Origin: Tolypothrix sp. NIES-4075
Lineage (GTDB): Bacteria > Cyanobacteriota > Cyanobacteriia > Cyanobacteriales > Nostocaceae
Direction: 5' to 3'
Length of the DNA stretch: 64,000 nt
Assembly (NCBI RefSeq): GCF_002218085.1
Contig: NZ_BDUC01000005.1
Location: 448,473 to 512,472, forward strand
Shown here: positions 1-9,100 of the stretch, piece by piece
How positions within the stretch are numbered: the first letter of the stretch is position 1
How the letters are laid out: every line of letters begins with the position of its first letter
Position numbers and translations under genes: made by a program
Notes under the pieces: generated by a model
Database searches by the model: none
What the model was told of the DNA's origin: nothing
The model's input: only the letters and a program-made list of their open reading frames with translations

Positions 1-1
1 A

Positions 2-523
2 GCATACTTGAAAGTTTTAGTACCATTAATCCAGAATTCAGAATTACGTGAGAAAATTGGTTTTTTTGCTCGCCAGCGAATTGCTGACTTTTTCTCATTA
101 GAAGCGATGGGCGATCGCATGGAGGAGATTTTTGCTGAAGCGATTAAACTCCGTAAAATTACACCTCCAGAAGAGATTGATCCAGCAATGGCAGAGGAAA
201 TGCTGGTTTTGGCTCTTGAATATTTTGAAAAAGAAGAATTATTGGGTTCCCTATGGCGGGAAAAATGCCAAATAGAGCAAGAAAGAGATAAACTATCCCA
301 TGAAAAGTACCAAATAGAGCAAGAAAGAGATAAACTATCCCATGAAAAGTACCAAATAGAGCAAGAAAGAGATAAACTATCTCATGAAAAGTACCAAATA
401 GAGCAAGAAAGACACGAACTGTGGTGGAAGAAGAACGCGATGGAAACATCCAAGTTTTGGAAACTCAGGAAACTCTGGTTTAAAGTCAAACGTCGAATAC
501 GTTTAACTCAAGAAGAACCTTGA
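2..523 (+). CDS. Glycosyltransferase, C-terminal part with coiled-coil tail (5' end outside window)
   Basis: The frame is open from base 2, so the start lies before the window and the TTG at 8 is not the real start. The first residues (LVPLIQNSELREKIGFFAR, then FSLEAMGDRMEEIF) resemble the last helices of GT4-type glycosyltransferases, where a conserved ending follows the nucleotide-sugar domain. After it comes a charged helical tail made of a 14-residue unit (KYQIEQERDKLSHE) repeated about 3.5 times, two heptads per unit, predicted coiled coil, and a basic end (KLWFKVKRRIR). It is followed 18 bp later by another glycosyltransferase, so it belongs to a polysaccharide or glycolipid block. The family assignment rests on a short fragment. 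Confidence 0.6.
   Translation, partial: AYLKVLVPLIQNSELREKIGFFARQRIADFFSLEAMGDRMEEIFAEAIKLRKITPPEEIDPAMAEEMLVLALEYFEKEELLGSLWREKCQIEQERDKLSHEKYQIEQERDKLSHEKYQIEQERDKLSHEKYQIEQERHELWWKKNAMETSKFWKLRKLWFKVKRRIRLTQEEP
263..412 (+). repeat. 42-bp in-frame tandem repeat, about 3.6 copies
   Basis: Units start at 263, 305 and 347, with a partial one at 389. Copies 2 and 3 are almost identical at DNA level, so the amplification is recent. 42 bp is 14 codons, so copy number can change without breaking the frame; each unit adds two heptads of coiled coil. Confidence 0.9.
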
Positions 524-541
524 AGCATATAGTTAAAAATT

Positions 542-2812
542 ATGAAAATATTTTTAATTGCTAGCGAATGTCCCCCAGTAGCTGGTGGAATAGCCACTTA
601 TGTAGGCAACACTGCTTCCATGTTGGCTGATTCTGAGCATGAACTTACTGTTTTTGCGCGCAGTCATCAAGGTGGAGTCGAGCAAAAAGGCAATCTAAAA
701 TTTATTAAAATACCTCCAAAAGATATCCACTTAGTAGCTGCAACCAAGGCACATCCACTTTCAGAAAAGCAGCCCTCCTTTCCCTATAATGTTATGGGTT
801 ATTGGGGTGCGCTCAGTTATCAGTTAGCTGAAGAAGTAATCAATTATATTCGCAGTAATGGCAAACCGGATATTATTGAAAGTGAAGATTATAGCGGTCT
901 TAGCTACTTTCTAATTCAAAAAAAACTATTGGGTTGCCCAGAACTGCAAGGAGTTCCCATTGTCCTCACCTTGCATAGTTCTCAGTATATGCTCTACCCA
1001 GCAAGCAAAATGCCTAGCTACCAACTATCCGACTACTGGGTAGGGCGAATGGAAAAGTTTTGTACACTTGCTGCTGATGGGATTATTGCACCAACTCGCT
1101 ACATAGCAAAGCAGGCAACAGACGCTCTTGGTACTGACTTAGATATTGAAATCATCCCTCTACCGGCGCCAAAACTGCTTTTAAATAATAGTGGATTTCC
1201 TGCATCTAACCCCACCCCAGGAGATATTGTTTATTTCGGCAGGTTGGAACTAAGAAAAGGGGTTATACCCCTGGTTGAAGCTTGTAGCAAATTGTGGGAT
1301 GCAGGGGTAGACTTCAAGTTAACTGCAATTGGCGGCGATACTTGGTATCACATAAAAGGTTGTCATGTAACAACATATCTAAAGGAAAAATATAGCAAGT
1401 ATATTAATCAGGGGCGATTAGTTCTTGAAAATCCTTTAAAGGCAGGTGATTTATATGAAAGAATCTCCCAAGCATGGTGCGTAGTCATTCCCTCAGTATG
1501 GGAGAACTTTCCCAACACCTGTTTGGAGTCAATGCTTTTAGGCAAAGTGGTACTTGCCTCCACTGATGGTGGTCATGTAGAAATGCTTCAGACATCAGAT
1601 AGGCAGGGCGGCTTTATTTTTGACTGGAAAGTACCAGATGACTTCGGCACAAAGTTAAAACACATTTTAAGCCTTTCAACTTCAGAAAATCTGGAGATGG
1701 GAGCAAAAGCCCGTGCTTTAATATCCGACATATCAGGGCACAAAAATGTATTAGAGAAACGCATCAGTCATTGTAAAAGAGTTATTGAATCATCTAAGTA
1801 TAAGCAGAGAAATATTTTTCCCTCTGTCAATTATCCTCCTCATGGTAAAGTTTCCTATCCCAAGTTTCTCCCGGTGGCTGAGAGTGAAAGAGGTATTATT
1901 TCTGTATGTATACCTTTCTATAATCTCGGTCAATACATCCGAGAAACGCTGAATTCAGTGTATGGCTCAGATTATCCTAATTTAGAAGTAATCATTTTAA
2001 ACGACGGCAGTACAGATCAGAGTAGTCTGGAAACTTTGGCAGAAGTTGAAAAAGAGTATAGCAACCTGAAAGTAATTCACACAAAAAATCAGGGAGTTGC
2101 AGCAGCCAGAAATACAATGGCTGAGATAGCAAGTGGTGAATACATCGCATTTCTTGATTCTGACGATAAAGTATCTCCTCAGTTTTACACGCAAGCAGCC
2201 AAAGTTTTACATCAATATGAAAATGTAGGTTTTGTTGCTTCTTGGATCAAAGAATTCGGTGATTCACAAAAAGTTTGGGTGGGATGGAATACAGAATTTC
2301 CCTATCTACTTGGTCATAATACCCTTGGTGTTTGCACAGTCGTGCGGAAGTCAGCTTATCTTGCTGTCGGAGGTATGAAATCCTTGGTAGCTGAGAATTT
2401 AGAAGATTATGAGTGTTGGCTCAGTTTGTGTGAACAAGGCTGGTTGGGGGTAGTGATTCCAGAACTTCACTACCTTTATCGCATCCGCTCAGATTCTCGT
2501 CTGAGAAATAGCAATCGAGACCAATTATTTTATCTTTATGACCTGATTGCTTCCTTGCATCCAGAATTATATCAAAGTTATGGAGTTGAACTTTATAACC
2601 TTTTAAATCAAAATGGTGCTTCTTGGATGTGGGACAATCCTTCTCAGAATGTTTACCAAGGCAGCACAGATATGACTGGTATGGAAATTTTGTCGCTTGT
2701 TCTTAATAAGTTAAAAAGAGTTTACGGTGATGGAGGTATGTCCTTGATATCAAATAGAGTGATAAAAATTGCTAAAACAATAGTATTCAGCAGACTCTCA
2801 CGTGAAAAGTGA
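542..2812 (+). CDS. Bifunctional glycosyltransferase, GT4 fused to GT2
   Basis: 756 residues with two catalytic modules. Residues 1 to about 420 form a GT4/GT-B domain: the N-terminal start MKIFLIASECPPVAGGIATY has the glycine-rich first strand-loop, and the retaining-enzyme E-x7-E motif is in WENFPNTCLE near 321-329. Residues from about 452 form a GT2/GT-A domain: ISVCIPFYN, then ILNDGSTD near 485, and the metal-binding FLDSDD near 537. Such fusions add two successive sugars to a polysaccharide or lipid carrier. The stop overlaps the next gene by 11 bp, so the two are probably translated together. The substrate cannot be told. Confidence 0.85.
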   Translation: MKIFLIASECPPVAGGIATYVGNTASMLADSEHELTVFARSHQGGVEQKGNLKFIKIPPKDIHLVAATKAHPLSEKQPSFPYNVMGYWGALSYQLAEEVINYIRSNGKPDIIESEDYSGLSYFLIQKKLLGCPELQGVPIVLTLHSSQYMLYPASKMPSYQLSDYWVGRMEKFCTLAADGIIAPTRYIAKQATDALGTDLDIEIIPLPAPKLLLNNSGFPASNPTPGDIVYFGRLELRKGVIPLVEACSKLWDAGVDFKLTAIGGDTWYHIKGCHVTTYLKEKYSKYINQGRLVLENPLKAGDLYERISQAWCVVIPSVWENFPNTCLESMLLGKVVLASTDGGHVEMLQTSDRQGGFIFDWKVPDDFGTKLKHILSLSTSENLEMGAKARALISDISGHKNVLEKRISHCKRVIESSKYKQRNIFPSVNYPPHGKVSYPKFLPVAESERGIISVCIPFYNLGQYIRETLNSVYGSDYPNLEVIILNDGSTDQSSLETLAEVEKEYSNLKVIHTKNQGVAAARNTMAEIASGEYIAFLDSDDKVSPQFYTQAAKVLHQYENVGFVASWIKEFGDSQKVWVGWNTEFPYLLGHNTLGVCTVVRKSAYLAVGGMKSLVAENLEDYECWLSLCEQGWLGVVIPELHYLYRIRSDSRLRNSNRDQLFYLYDLIASLHPELYQSYGVELYNLLNQNGASWMWDNPSQNVYQGSTDMTGMEILSLVLNKLKRVYGDGGMSLISNRVIKIAKTIVFSRLSREK

Positions 2813-3779
2813 TTCCTTGCCGTTACCCTATCCTATATCTGTTGTGATTTGCACCGTAGATAGAAGCCAATCTCTACGAAAGGTTTTAAATGCTGTTTCA
2901 CAAGGACGCTTTGATTTTCAAGAATTAATTGTAGTTCACGGACCGTCCATAGATGAAACAAACTATGTATTGCAGGAATATAAACATTTAATTAACAGAG
3001 TTATTGATACTCCCAGCAAAAATGTTAGTATCGCCAGAAACTTAGGATTAAATGCAGCATCTCAAGAAATACTCGTGTATCTTGATGATGACGTAATACC
3101 GCCTAAAGATTGGCTTGATTCACATCTAAATTTTTATACTTTACAAAAAGAAAGCTGTGGCTGTGTTGCCGGACCTGTAAGGGATAAAACTAAACCGGGC
3201 GCACCTTTACAATTTTCTAGAGGTGTTAATGGCTTATTGAGTGAATCTAAACCTATCCTGTCTGAGGATGCTGCTAAAAAATATCTGTCTAGCTCATATT
3301 GGTTTAGTACAGTTATGGGAGCGAATGCTTCCTATAGAAGAGATGCATTATCCGAAATTGGAGGATTTGATGAGTTTTTTGAATATTTTCTCGAAGAAAC
3401 AGATATATGCTTGCGACTAATTCAGTCAGGATATAAGGTTTATTACACAGAAAACGCTGTTGATCATTACCCAGCACAAAGCCACAATCGCGAAGACCAA
3501 AAACATCTTACCTGCTGGTACTCCATTGCTAAAAATACAACCTACTTTGCTTTAAAACACGCCTTTATAAAAGTTCCATTTTCCATTCTGGTTACACGCC
3601 TAACTCTACTTCTAATTTACCGTTGTCTGTTAAGAATTCTCCGCCTCAAATTCACTCATAATCTTTCCAATGCGATTTTATGGCAATATATTAAAGAGTC
3701 TATTCAAGGTGTCCGTGTAGGCTGGACAGCTGGGCTTGCTTTGCATAAAGTAAATACTAGTACAGGTCGGCAAAAATAA
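2802..3779 (+). CDS. Family 2 glycosyltransferase
   Basis: 325 residues, GTG start inside the end of the preceding gene. The GT-A fold is marked by PISVVICTVDRS at the N-terminus, the divalent-metal motif YLDDDVIPP near residues 92-100 and the acceptor-side GGFDEFFEYFLEETD near 187. A hydrophobic stretch near 255-280 suggests a membrane-associated C-terminus. It likely acts with the upstream GT4-GT2 fusion on cell-surface glycan assembly. Donor and acceptor are unknown. Confidence 0.85.
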   Translation: MKSDSLPLPYPISVVICTVDRSQSLRKVLNAVSQGRFDFQELIVVHGPSIDETNYVLQEYKHLINRVIDTPSKNVSIARNLGLNAASQEILVYLDDDVIPPKDWLDSHLNFYTLQKESCGCVAGPVRDKTKPGAPLQFSRGVNGLLSESKPILSEDAAKKYLSSSYWFSTVMGANASYRRDALSEIGGFDEFFEYFLEETDICLRLIQSGYKVYYTENAVDHYPAQSHNREDQKHLTCWYSIAKNTTYFALKHAFIKVPFSILVTRLTLLLIYRCLLRILRLKFTHNLSNAILWQYIKESIQGVRVGWTAGLALHKVNTSTGRQK

Positions 3780-3880
3780 AGCTACCATTCAAAAAAGCCA
3801 AAAACCTTGTATTTCAAGCTTTTTGACTTTTGACTTTTGACTTCCGCGTTCGCGGAGCGTCTCTGAAAGAGAAGCGGTAC
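3780..3880. repeat. Dispersed intergenic repeat
   Basis: Holds CTTTTGACTTTTGACTT repeats followed by a GC-rich palindromic piece (TTCCGCGTTCGCGGAGCG). Strings of this type are common between genes in filamentous cyanobacteria. No gene is seen. Confidence 0.5.
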
Positions 3881-3912
3881 TAGTTACAAGACTTAACAGC
3901 GTGACAGATAGT

Positions 3913-4337
3913 TTACTGATTAATCTCTCATTTCTACTAAATAAACCTACGTCCTTAACCTTCTGCTTCATTTACAACAACTTCATCCCACACTCCTAGT
4001 TTCCTAAAATCGGGCTGGGTACAACTGCTACCCATTTCTGCCTTACCAAACCGCAGAAAAAGATATAAAAGGAGATTTTTGCCGCTTTATCTGGATGCAA
4101 TTTCAAATACAACAAATCTATAAAAATTTGCAATCACGGCTGTTGTTTTTGCCTCTGTCGGCAGCACCCCTATATAAACTGCCTTTATCTGTAAGATATA
4201 AAAATGAAATTATAATAACAACAGAGGGTAACTGGCTTCTCACCGAATCTGATGCTGAAGATGGAATTTTGAACTTAGTTTCAGCACATTGTCAAATTCC
4301 CCACGGTCAGATTTATGAGCGAGTTAAGTTTGAATAA
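3913..4337 (+). pseudogene. Decayed tandem copy of the adjacent GT4 glycosyltransferase
   Basis: Translating across frames recovers the N-terminal part of the next gene. LINLSFLLNKPT (about 3913-3951) matches its NLSIVFSKPT. After a small deletion and frameshift, NLLLHLQQLHPTLL matches NLFPYLKVINPTLL. An in-frame TAA at 4005-4007 sits where the intact copy has Gln. NCYPFLPYQ (about 4020) matches NCYPVPDN, and QIYKNLQSRLLFLPLSAAP matches QIYKKLKSQLLFSPLPEAP. An 80-residue open stretch (4095-4337) is only the tail of this relic. Its last 35 or so residues (DAEDGILNLVSAHCQIPHG) do not match the parent and are of unknown origin. It ends directly against the intact gene start. Confidence 0.8.
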
Positions 4338-5441
4338 ATGAGCAATATATTAGTTAACTTATCGATTGTTTTTTCTAAACCGACAGGCATAAGTAACTAT
4401 GCCACAAATCTTTTTCCCTATTTAAAAGTTATTAACCCAACTTTATTAACGGCACAAAATTATCCTAAATTTAATTGCTACCCTGTACCAGATAATCTTA
4501 CTCCGGATCAAGGCACAAAAGGGCATTTAAACCGCTTACTTTGGACACAATTTGAATTGCCACAAATCTATAAAAAGCTAAAATCTCAACTCTTATTTTC
4601 TCCTCTACCGGAAGCACCTTTATTTTCTCAGTGTCGTTTTGTTGTGATGGTTCACGACTTTATCCCGTTGCGCTTTCCTAAACGCTTTTCACCTTTGTTG
4701 CCTTATTATCGCTACTATATTCCCCAAGTCGTCGCTCAAGCACAACACGTTATCTGCAATTCCCAGGCTACAGCAAACGACATTATTAAGTTTTGTAAAA
4801 TCCCCGCGAGCAAAATTACACCTATTCCTCTAGCGCATGATGGTAATCATTTTCGCCCTCTGTTTGGGAAAGGGGGAGAGGGGGAGAGGGGGAGAGGGGG
4901 AGACGATCGCTTCTATTATCTTTATATTGGACGCCACGACCCTTACAAGAACCTGCATAGACTAATTGCTGCTTTTGCTGCACTTCCTAACTGCAAAGAC
5001 TACGAACTCTGGTTAGCCGGCTCAACCGATGCACGTTACACTCCAGCTTTACGATCGCAAACCGAAGAACTGAACATAAGCGATCGCGTAAAATTCCTTA
5101 ATTATGTATCTTACAATCAATTGCCGAAAATAATTAATAACGCGATCGCCCTCGTCTTTCCCAGTATGAGGGAAGGCTTTGGTTTCCCAGTCTTAGAAGC
5201 AATGGCTTGCGGTACTCCCGTCATCACCTCGAATCTCTCCTCATTACCAGAAGTCGCCGGTGATGCAGCGATTCTGATCAATCCCTACAACACCAGCGAA
5301 ATTACAGAGGCAATGCAAACAATTGCTACTGATAGAGAATTGCGCGATCGCCTTTCTGCCCAAAGCATCACCAGGGCAAAACAATTCAGTTGGCAAAAAA
5401 CCGGACTTGCTACCGTCGAAGTCCTCAAACAATATCTTTAA
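4338..5441 (+). CDS. GT4 family glycosyltransferase
   Basis: 367 residues, GT-B fold. The second domain carries YIGRHDPYKNLHRLI and the E-x7-E motif in REGFGFPVLE near residues 277-286, followed by ACGTPVITSNLSSLPEVAG, typical of GT4 mannosyl- or glucosyl-transferases. It lies right after a decayed partial copy of itself. A Gly/Glu/Arg insert (GKGGEGERGRGGDD, residues about 176-190) comes from a GGGGAGAG purine repeat at 4866-4903, at the loop between the two Rossmann domains, so the enzyme is probably still active. Likely in surface glycan synthesis with the genes before it. Confidence 0.85.
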   Translation: MSNILVNLSIVFSKPTGISNYATNLFPYLKVINPTLLTAQNYPKFNCYPVPDNLTPDQGTKGHLNRLLWTQFELPQIYKKLKSQLLFSPLPEAPLFSQCRFVVMVHDFIPLRFPKRFSPLLPYYRYYIPQVVAQAQHVICNSQATANDIIKFCKIPASKITPIPLAHDGNHFRPLFGKGGEGERGRGGDDRFYYLYIGRHDPYKNLHRLIAAFAALPNCKDYELWLAGSTDARYTPALRSQTEELNISDRVKFLNYVSYNQLPKIINNAIALVFPSMREGFGFPVLEAMACGTPVITSNLSSLPEVAGDAAILINPYNTSEITEAMQTIATDRELRDRLSAQSITRAKQFSWQKTGLATVEVLKQYL

Positions 5442-5583
5442 GGGAATGGGTAATCGGGAATGGGGCTTTTTGAAGAGGGGAAAAGGGGAGCCACTGCGTT
5501 GGGCGGCTTTGCCCCTCTTCAAATCCCCCAATTTTCAATTCCCAATTACCAATTACCCATTCCCCAATTACCAATTACCATCT
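5442..5583. repeat. Low-complexity intergenic repeats
   Basis: Contains AATGGGTAATCGGGAATGGGG and the inverse strings CCAATTACCAATTACC, flanking a pair of inverted AAGAGGGG / CCCCTCTT segments. It separates convergent genes and could fold into a hairpin that ends transcription from both sides. Confidence 0.5.
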
Positions 5584-7353
5584 TTAAGACGTTCTCACCG
5601 CCCCAGAGTAAATTAAACCCCGTTGCATATCCATTGTCAAAATCGCCCCATCGCGAATTACTTGCGTTGCCTTTTTCACGCCAACAATTACCGGCACGCC
5701 GAGACGCAAGCCAATCACCGCAGCGTGACTTGTAAGACTTTCCTCTTCAGTAATAATACCTGCGGCTTTTCTAATGGCATCAACAAAATCTGCACTTGTG
5801 CGAGGGGCGACCAAAATATCTCCGTGATTAAAGTTACTTACATCCAAGCCACTGTTACCGACTCGTGCGCGACCGCTGACCGAACCTTGTCCTAATCCAA
5901 TTCCTTGACCTAATATTGCCGTTACGACTTCAACTTTAATCAAATCCGTTGAGCCAGAAATCCCTTGGAGAGTGCCGGCGCTCATCACTACCAAATCCCC
6001 CTCAAACAAAAGCTGATTTTCTTGAGCAACATTGATCGCAGCTTGAAAAGTCTGACCGGCGGAAGGCAATTCTAGCACCAACAGCGGTTTTACTCCCCAC
6101 ACCATCTGTAATTGCCGTGCCACATTGACGTGAGGAGTTACAGCCAAAATCGGTGTTTGCGGACGGAATTTAGAGACATTGCGAGCTGTTGCGCCGGTTT
6201 GGGTTAAAGTCATAATTGCCGCCGCTCCGAGTTGCTCGGCAATTTGCCCTACCGCTTGACTGATGGCGTTAGGAATCGATCGCCTGGTATCTTTAGAGAG
6301 ACGATTACTTGATTCTCGCGCTTCTTCCTGCTCAATCCGCTCGGCAATTCGTGCCATAGTTGCTACAGCTTCCACTGCGTATTCCCCCACCGCAGTTTCA
6401 TTAGAAAGCATCACCGCATCCGTGCCATCTAAAATCGCGTTTGCCACATCCGACACCTCGGCGCGAGTTGGACGGGGATTGTTCACCATACTGTCTAACA
6501 TCTGGGTAGCGGTGATGATGGGAATTCCCATGCGATTTGCCGTTGCAATCAGCCGCTTTTGCAGGATAGGAACATCTTCTGCGGGTAATTCTACGCCTAA
6601 GTCCCCTCTAGCTACCATCACACCATCACACAAAGCTAGAACTGCTTCCATTTGTTCGATCGCTTCGTGCTTTTCAATTTTGGCAATTACTGGCACTTGT
6701 TTACCTGTGCTAGAAATTAGCTCTTTAATTTCGATCATGTCCTGCGGATTGCGGACAAACGAAAGTGCTATCCAATCTACGCCTTGGTCTAGACCGAACA
6801 TCAGATCCTCGCGGTCTTTGTCAGTCATAGCCTTAATTGAAAGGTAAACTCCGGGAAAGTTCACACCCTTGCTGTTAGAAAGTTTACCAGCCACAGTGAT
6901 GCGACAATGCAAATCGCCTTTTTCGCGGTTAATTTCCTCCACGACCATTTCCACTCGTCCATCGTCAAGAAGGATTTTTGCGCCAACGGGGACTTCCTCC
7001 GCTAAATAATCGTAAGTGACGCAGCTTATATTTTGCGTGCCAATTACGGGGCGATTTGTCAAAGTAAAGCGATCGCCTTTTGCCACAACTATAGACCCAT
7101 TCTCAAACTTACCCAAACGAATTTTTGGTCCTTGCAAGTCTTGGAGAATACCCACAGGCTGATTTAGTTCAAAGGCAGTTTGCCGAATTAAGCGAATACT
7201 GCGTTGATGATCGGCATGAGTACCGTGGGAAAAGTTTAGCCGCAGCGTCGTTGCACCAGCTTCAATAATAGCTTTGAGCATTTCTGGGCTGCTGGTAGCA
7301 GGACCAATCGTAGCGACAATTTTTGTCCGGCGTAGAGAATCTCTTAGTTGCAT
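5584..7353 (-). CDS. pyk: Pyruvate kinase with C-terminal phosphohistidine-like domain
   Basis: Glycolytic enzyme converting phosphoenolpyruvate and ADP to pyruvate and ATP in the cytosol. 589 residues, longer than the usual 470 or so. The barrel carries RTKIVATIGPATSS (8-21), LRLNFSHG, the active-site strand VIAKIEK and MVARGDLGVELP near 245. The extra 100 residues after about 490 hold TSHAAVIGLRLGVPVIVG, matching the swivelling phosphohistidine domain of PEP synthase/PPDK. This layout is usual for one of the cyanobacterial and Bacillus-type pyruvate kinases. It is divergent from crtR. Confidence 0.97.
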   Translation of the reverse strand: MQLRDSLRRTKIVATIGPATSSPEMLKAIIEAGATTLRLNFSHGTHADHQRSIRLIRQTAFELNQPVGILQDLQGPKIRLGKFENGSIVVAKGDRFTLTNRPVIGTQNISCVTYDYLAEEVPVGAKILLDDGRVEMVVEEINREKGDLHCRITVAGKLSNSKGVNFPGVYLSIKAMTDKDREDLMFGLDQGVDWIALSFVRNPQDMIEIKELISSTGKQVPVIAKIEKHEAIEQMEAVLALCDGVMVARGDLGVELPAEDVPILQKRLIATANRMGIPIITATQMLDSMVNNPRPTRAEVSDVANAILDGTDAVMLSNETAVGEYAVEAVATMARIAERIEQEEARESSNRLSKDTRRSIPNAISQAVGQIAEQLGAAAIMTLTQTGATARNVSKFRPQTPILAVTPHVNVARQLQMVWGVKPLLVLELPSAGQTFQAAINVAQENQLLFEGDLVVMSAGTLQGISGSTDLIKVEVVTAILGQGIGLGQGSVSGRARVGNSGLDVSNFNHGDILVAPRTSADFVDAIRKAAGIITEEESLTSHAAVIGLRLGVPVIVGVKKATQVIRDGAILTMDMQRGLIYSGAVRTS

Positions 7354-7632
7354 AAGGGCTGAATCTAGCGATCTATCCTGGGAGTCATACTAAGTTAACT
7401 TGATCTATATTTCAGTCGCTGCTATATCCAAGCAGTTAGGAAAGATGATAATGGGCATTGGGCAAAATTCCTCTTTCCCATCTCCCATCTCCCCTAAAGG
7501 GTTCGTCAGAGAATCATATCGTTATTCAGCTACAGATATCCTAAAATGGGGATAAATCTTGCTACACAAAACTTTATTATTAATGAGTTTGTATCGTAGT
7601 AACTACAAAATTTGATTAACAAGGAGTTAAAA

Positions 7633-8526
7633 ATGGTAACGTCGGAGGCACAAAAGCCACTGACAGTCCCACCGAAGGAATTTTTAGCGCCTCCGGGTGA
7701 TTTTAATCCCACGCTGCTAATGTTTTTAACGGCAGTGACGATGCTTGTTTTATCTAACTTCGGTTACTGGCTGTGGGAATGGCAGCACTGGCTATGCTTT
7801 ACTGTGAATACGATCGCTTTGCACATAGCCGGCACGGTGATTCACGATGCTTGTCATCAATCTGCCCATCGTAACCGGGTAATTAATGCCATTTTGGGAC
7901 ATGTCAGTGCCTTGATGCTCGTTTTCGCCTTTCCTGTGTTTACGCGGGTACATTTGCAGCATCATGCTCATGTGAACGATCCAGAAAACGACCCAGACCA
8001 TTATGTTTCTACTGGCGGACCGCTGTGGTTGCTTCCAGTCCGCTTTTTATACCATGAGGTATTTTTCTTTCAGCGGCAACTGTGGCGCAAAAATGAGCTT
8101 TTAGAATGGTTTCTCAGTCGGTTGTTTGTGGCGGTAATTTTCTATATCTCAGTTCAATACCACTTTTTGGGTTACATTCTCAACTTTTGGTTTATACCTT
8201 CAGCGGTAGTTGGGTTAGCACTGGGATTATTTTTTGATTATCTGCCGCATCGTCCTCATCAAGAGCGCGATCGCTGGAAAAATGCCAGAGTTTACCCCAA
8301 CCGAATTCTCAATATTTTGATTATGGGGCAGAATTATCACCTAATTCATCATTTGTGGCCCTCTATTCCCTGGTATAATTACCAGCCCACATATTATATG
8401 ATGAAACCCCTTTTAGATGAAAAAGGTTGTCATCAAACTTCCGGACTGTTACAAAAGAAAGACTTTTTCGAGTTCGTCTATGACATCTTTTTAGGTATTC
8501 GCTTTCATCACAACAAAGTAGAATAA
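7633..8526 (+). CDS. crtR: Beta-carotene hydroxylase CrtR
   Basis: Membrane di-iron hydroxylase that adds OH groups to beta-ionone rings, making zeaxanthin (and myxol-type carotenoids). The fatty-acid-desaturase-like His boxes are visible: HDACHQSAH near residue 71, HLQHHAHVNDPENDPDH, and HLIHHLWPS, plus HRPHQERDRW. Hydrophobic segments flank them. The ATG at 7633 is preceded by AAGGAG at 7621-7626; an in-frame TTG at 7612 lies upstream of that site, so 7633 (297 residues) is the better start. Confidence 0.95.
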   Translation: MVTSEAQKPLTVPPKEFLAPPGDFNPTLLMFLTAVTMLVLSNFGYWLWEWQHWLCFTVNTIALHIAGTVIHDACHQSAHRNRVINAILGHVSALMLVFAFPVFTRVHLQHHAHVNDPENDPDHYVSTGGPLWLLPVRFLYHEVFFFQRQLWRKNELLEWFLSRLFVAVIFYISVQYHFLGYILNFWFIPSAVVGLALGLFFDYLPHRPHQERDRWKNARVYPNRILNILIMGQNYHLIHHLWPSIPWYNYQPTYYMMKPLLDEKGCHQTSGLLQKKDFFEFVYDIFLGIRFHHNKVE

Positions 8527-8530
8527 TAGG

Positions 8531-8560
8531 GTAGAGACGTTCAGGACTGAACGTCTCTAC
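8531..8560. repeat. GTAGAGACG-type palindrome
   Basis: Perfect 14-bp arms (GTAGAGACGTTCAG / CTGAACGTCTCTAC) around GA, just after the crtR stop. It could serve as a hairpin at the transcript end, but it has no T-tract. Same family as the palindromes at 24640, 32764 and 54510. Confidence 0.85.
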
Positions 8561-8621
8561 TAAATATCCCAGTTAAAATCCAAGAAGAGTAAGCAGTTTA
8601 TTTAGTATCTCTAAAACTTTA

Positions 8622-8677
8622 AGTAGTAAGCGGCTCTATCCCTTAAAATGTTATGAGCGGTAAACCGCTCACTACGA
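8622..8677. repeat. Paired-hairpin element, copy a
   Basis: Left end GTAGTAAG, degenerate first hairpin, then the 16-nt hairpin GAGCGGTAAACCGCTC at 8655-8670 followed by ACTACGA. The right half is intact, the left half eroded. Confidence 0.75.
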
Positions 8678-8811
8678 GCATAGTATGTTTTATGTTTAAT
8701 TACGCCCACTTACTTATCTCTAAAAGACTCACAGGTAAATACTTTGCTTCTCTTCTTTTTATAGGTCGGCGTAGTAGTTCACGCTCTTTAAGAAAGCACT
8801 GGTAAGAAAAA

Positions 8812-8961
8812 ATGAAAATTTGGATGTGGAGTGCCCTTGGGCTTTTAGTTATTAACTTATTTGTAGTTGCAATTGTAGCATTTTTGATTCACAGAGATAG
8901 TACACAATTAAACCAGAATCAATCACAAAGCCAACAAAACCAAGTAAGTAGCTGGACATAA
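8812..8961 (+). CDS. Small single-pass membrane protein, 49 residues
   Basis: Starts MKIWMWSALGLLVINLFVVA, one clear transmembrane helix (about residues 5-26), then a Gln/Asn/Ser-rich tail (NQNQSQSQQNQ) ending SSWT. ATG at 8812 follows GGTAAGAAAAA, a weak ribosome site. The topology and composition look like a real small protein rather than chance, but no family is recognised. It could be a photosynthetic or respiratory accessory subunit; that is only a guess from size. Confidence 0.5.
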   Translation: MKIWMWSALGLLVINLFVVAIVAFLIHRDSTQLNQNQSQSQQNQVSSWT

Positions 8962-8981
8962 TTAAATATAAAATAAGAATT

Positions 8982-9036
8982 CGTAGTGAGCGATTTCTCG
9001 CTCTGGACAAGCATTTTAAGGACTAAAGTCCTTATT
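8982..9036. repeat. Paired-hairpin element, copy b
   Basis: CGTAGT end, first hairpin GAGCGATTTCTCGCTC (8988-9003), linker, second hairpin AAGGACTAAAGTCCTT (9018-9033). The closing ACTACG is lost. Confidence 0.75.
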
Positions 9037-9100
9037 AAAAGCTGACGTTTAATTTAGTTCTTGTACTTTTACACAAATTGGGTTTAATAATTCGCCAAAG

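Noticed and set aside
159..449. Antisense 96-residue frame
   Set aside because: Opposite-strand reading of the 42-bp repeats (LFGTFHGIVYLFLA repeats).
4095..4337. Separate 80-residue gene
   Set aside because: Its first half is the shifted remnant of the adjacent GT4 gene, with matching sequence continuing upstream of its ATG.
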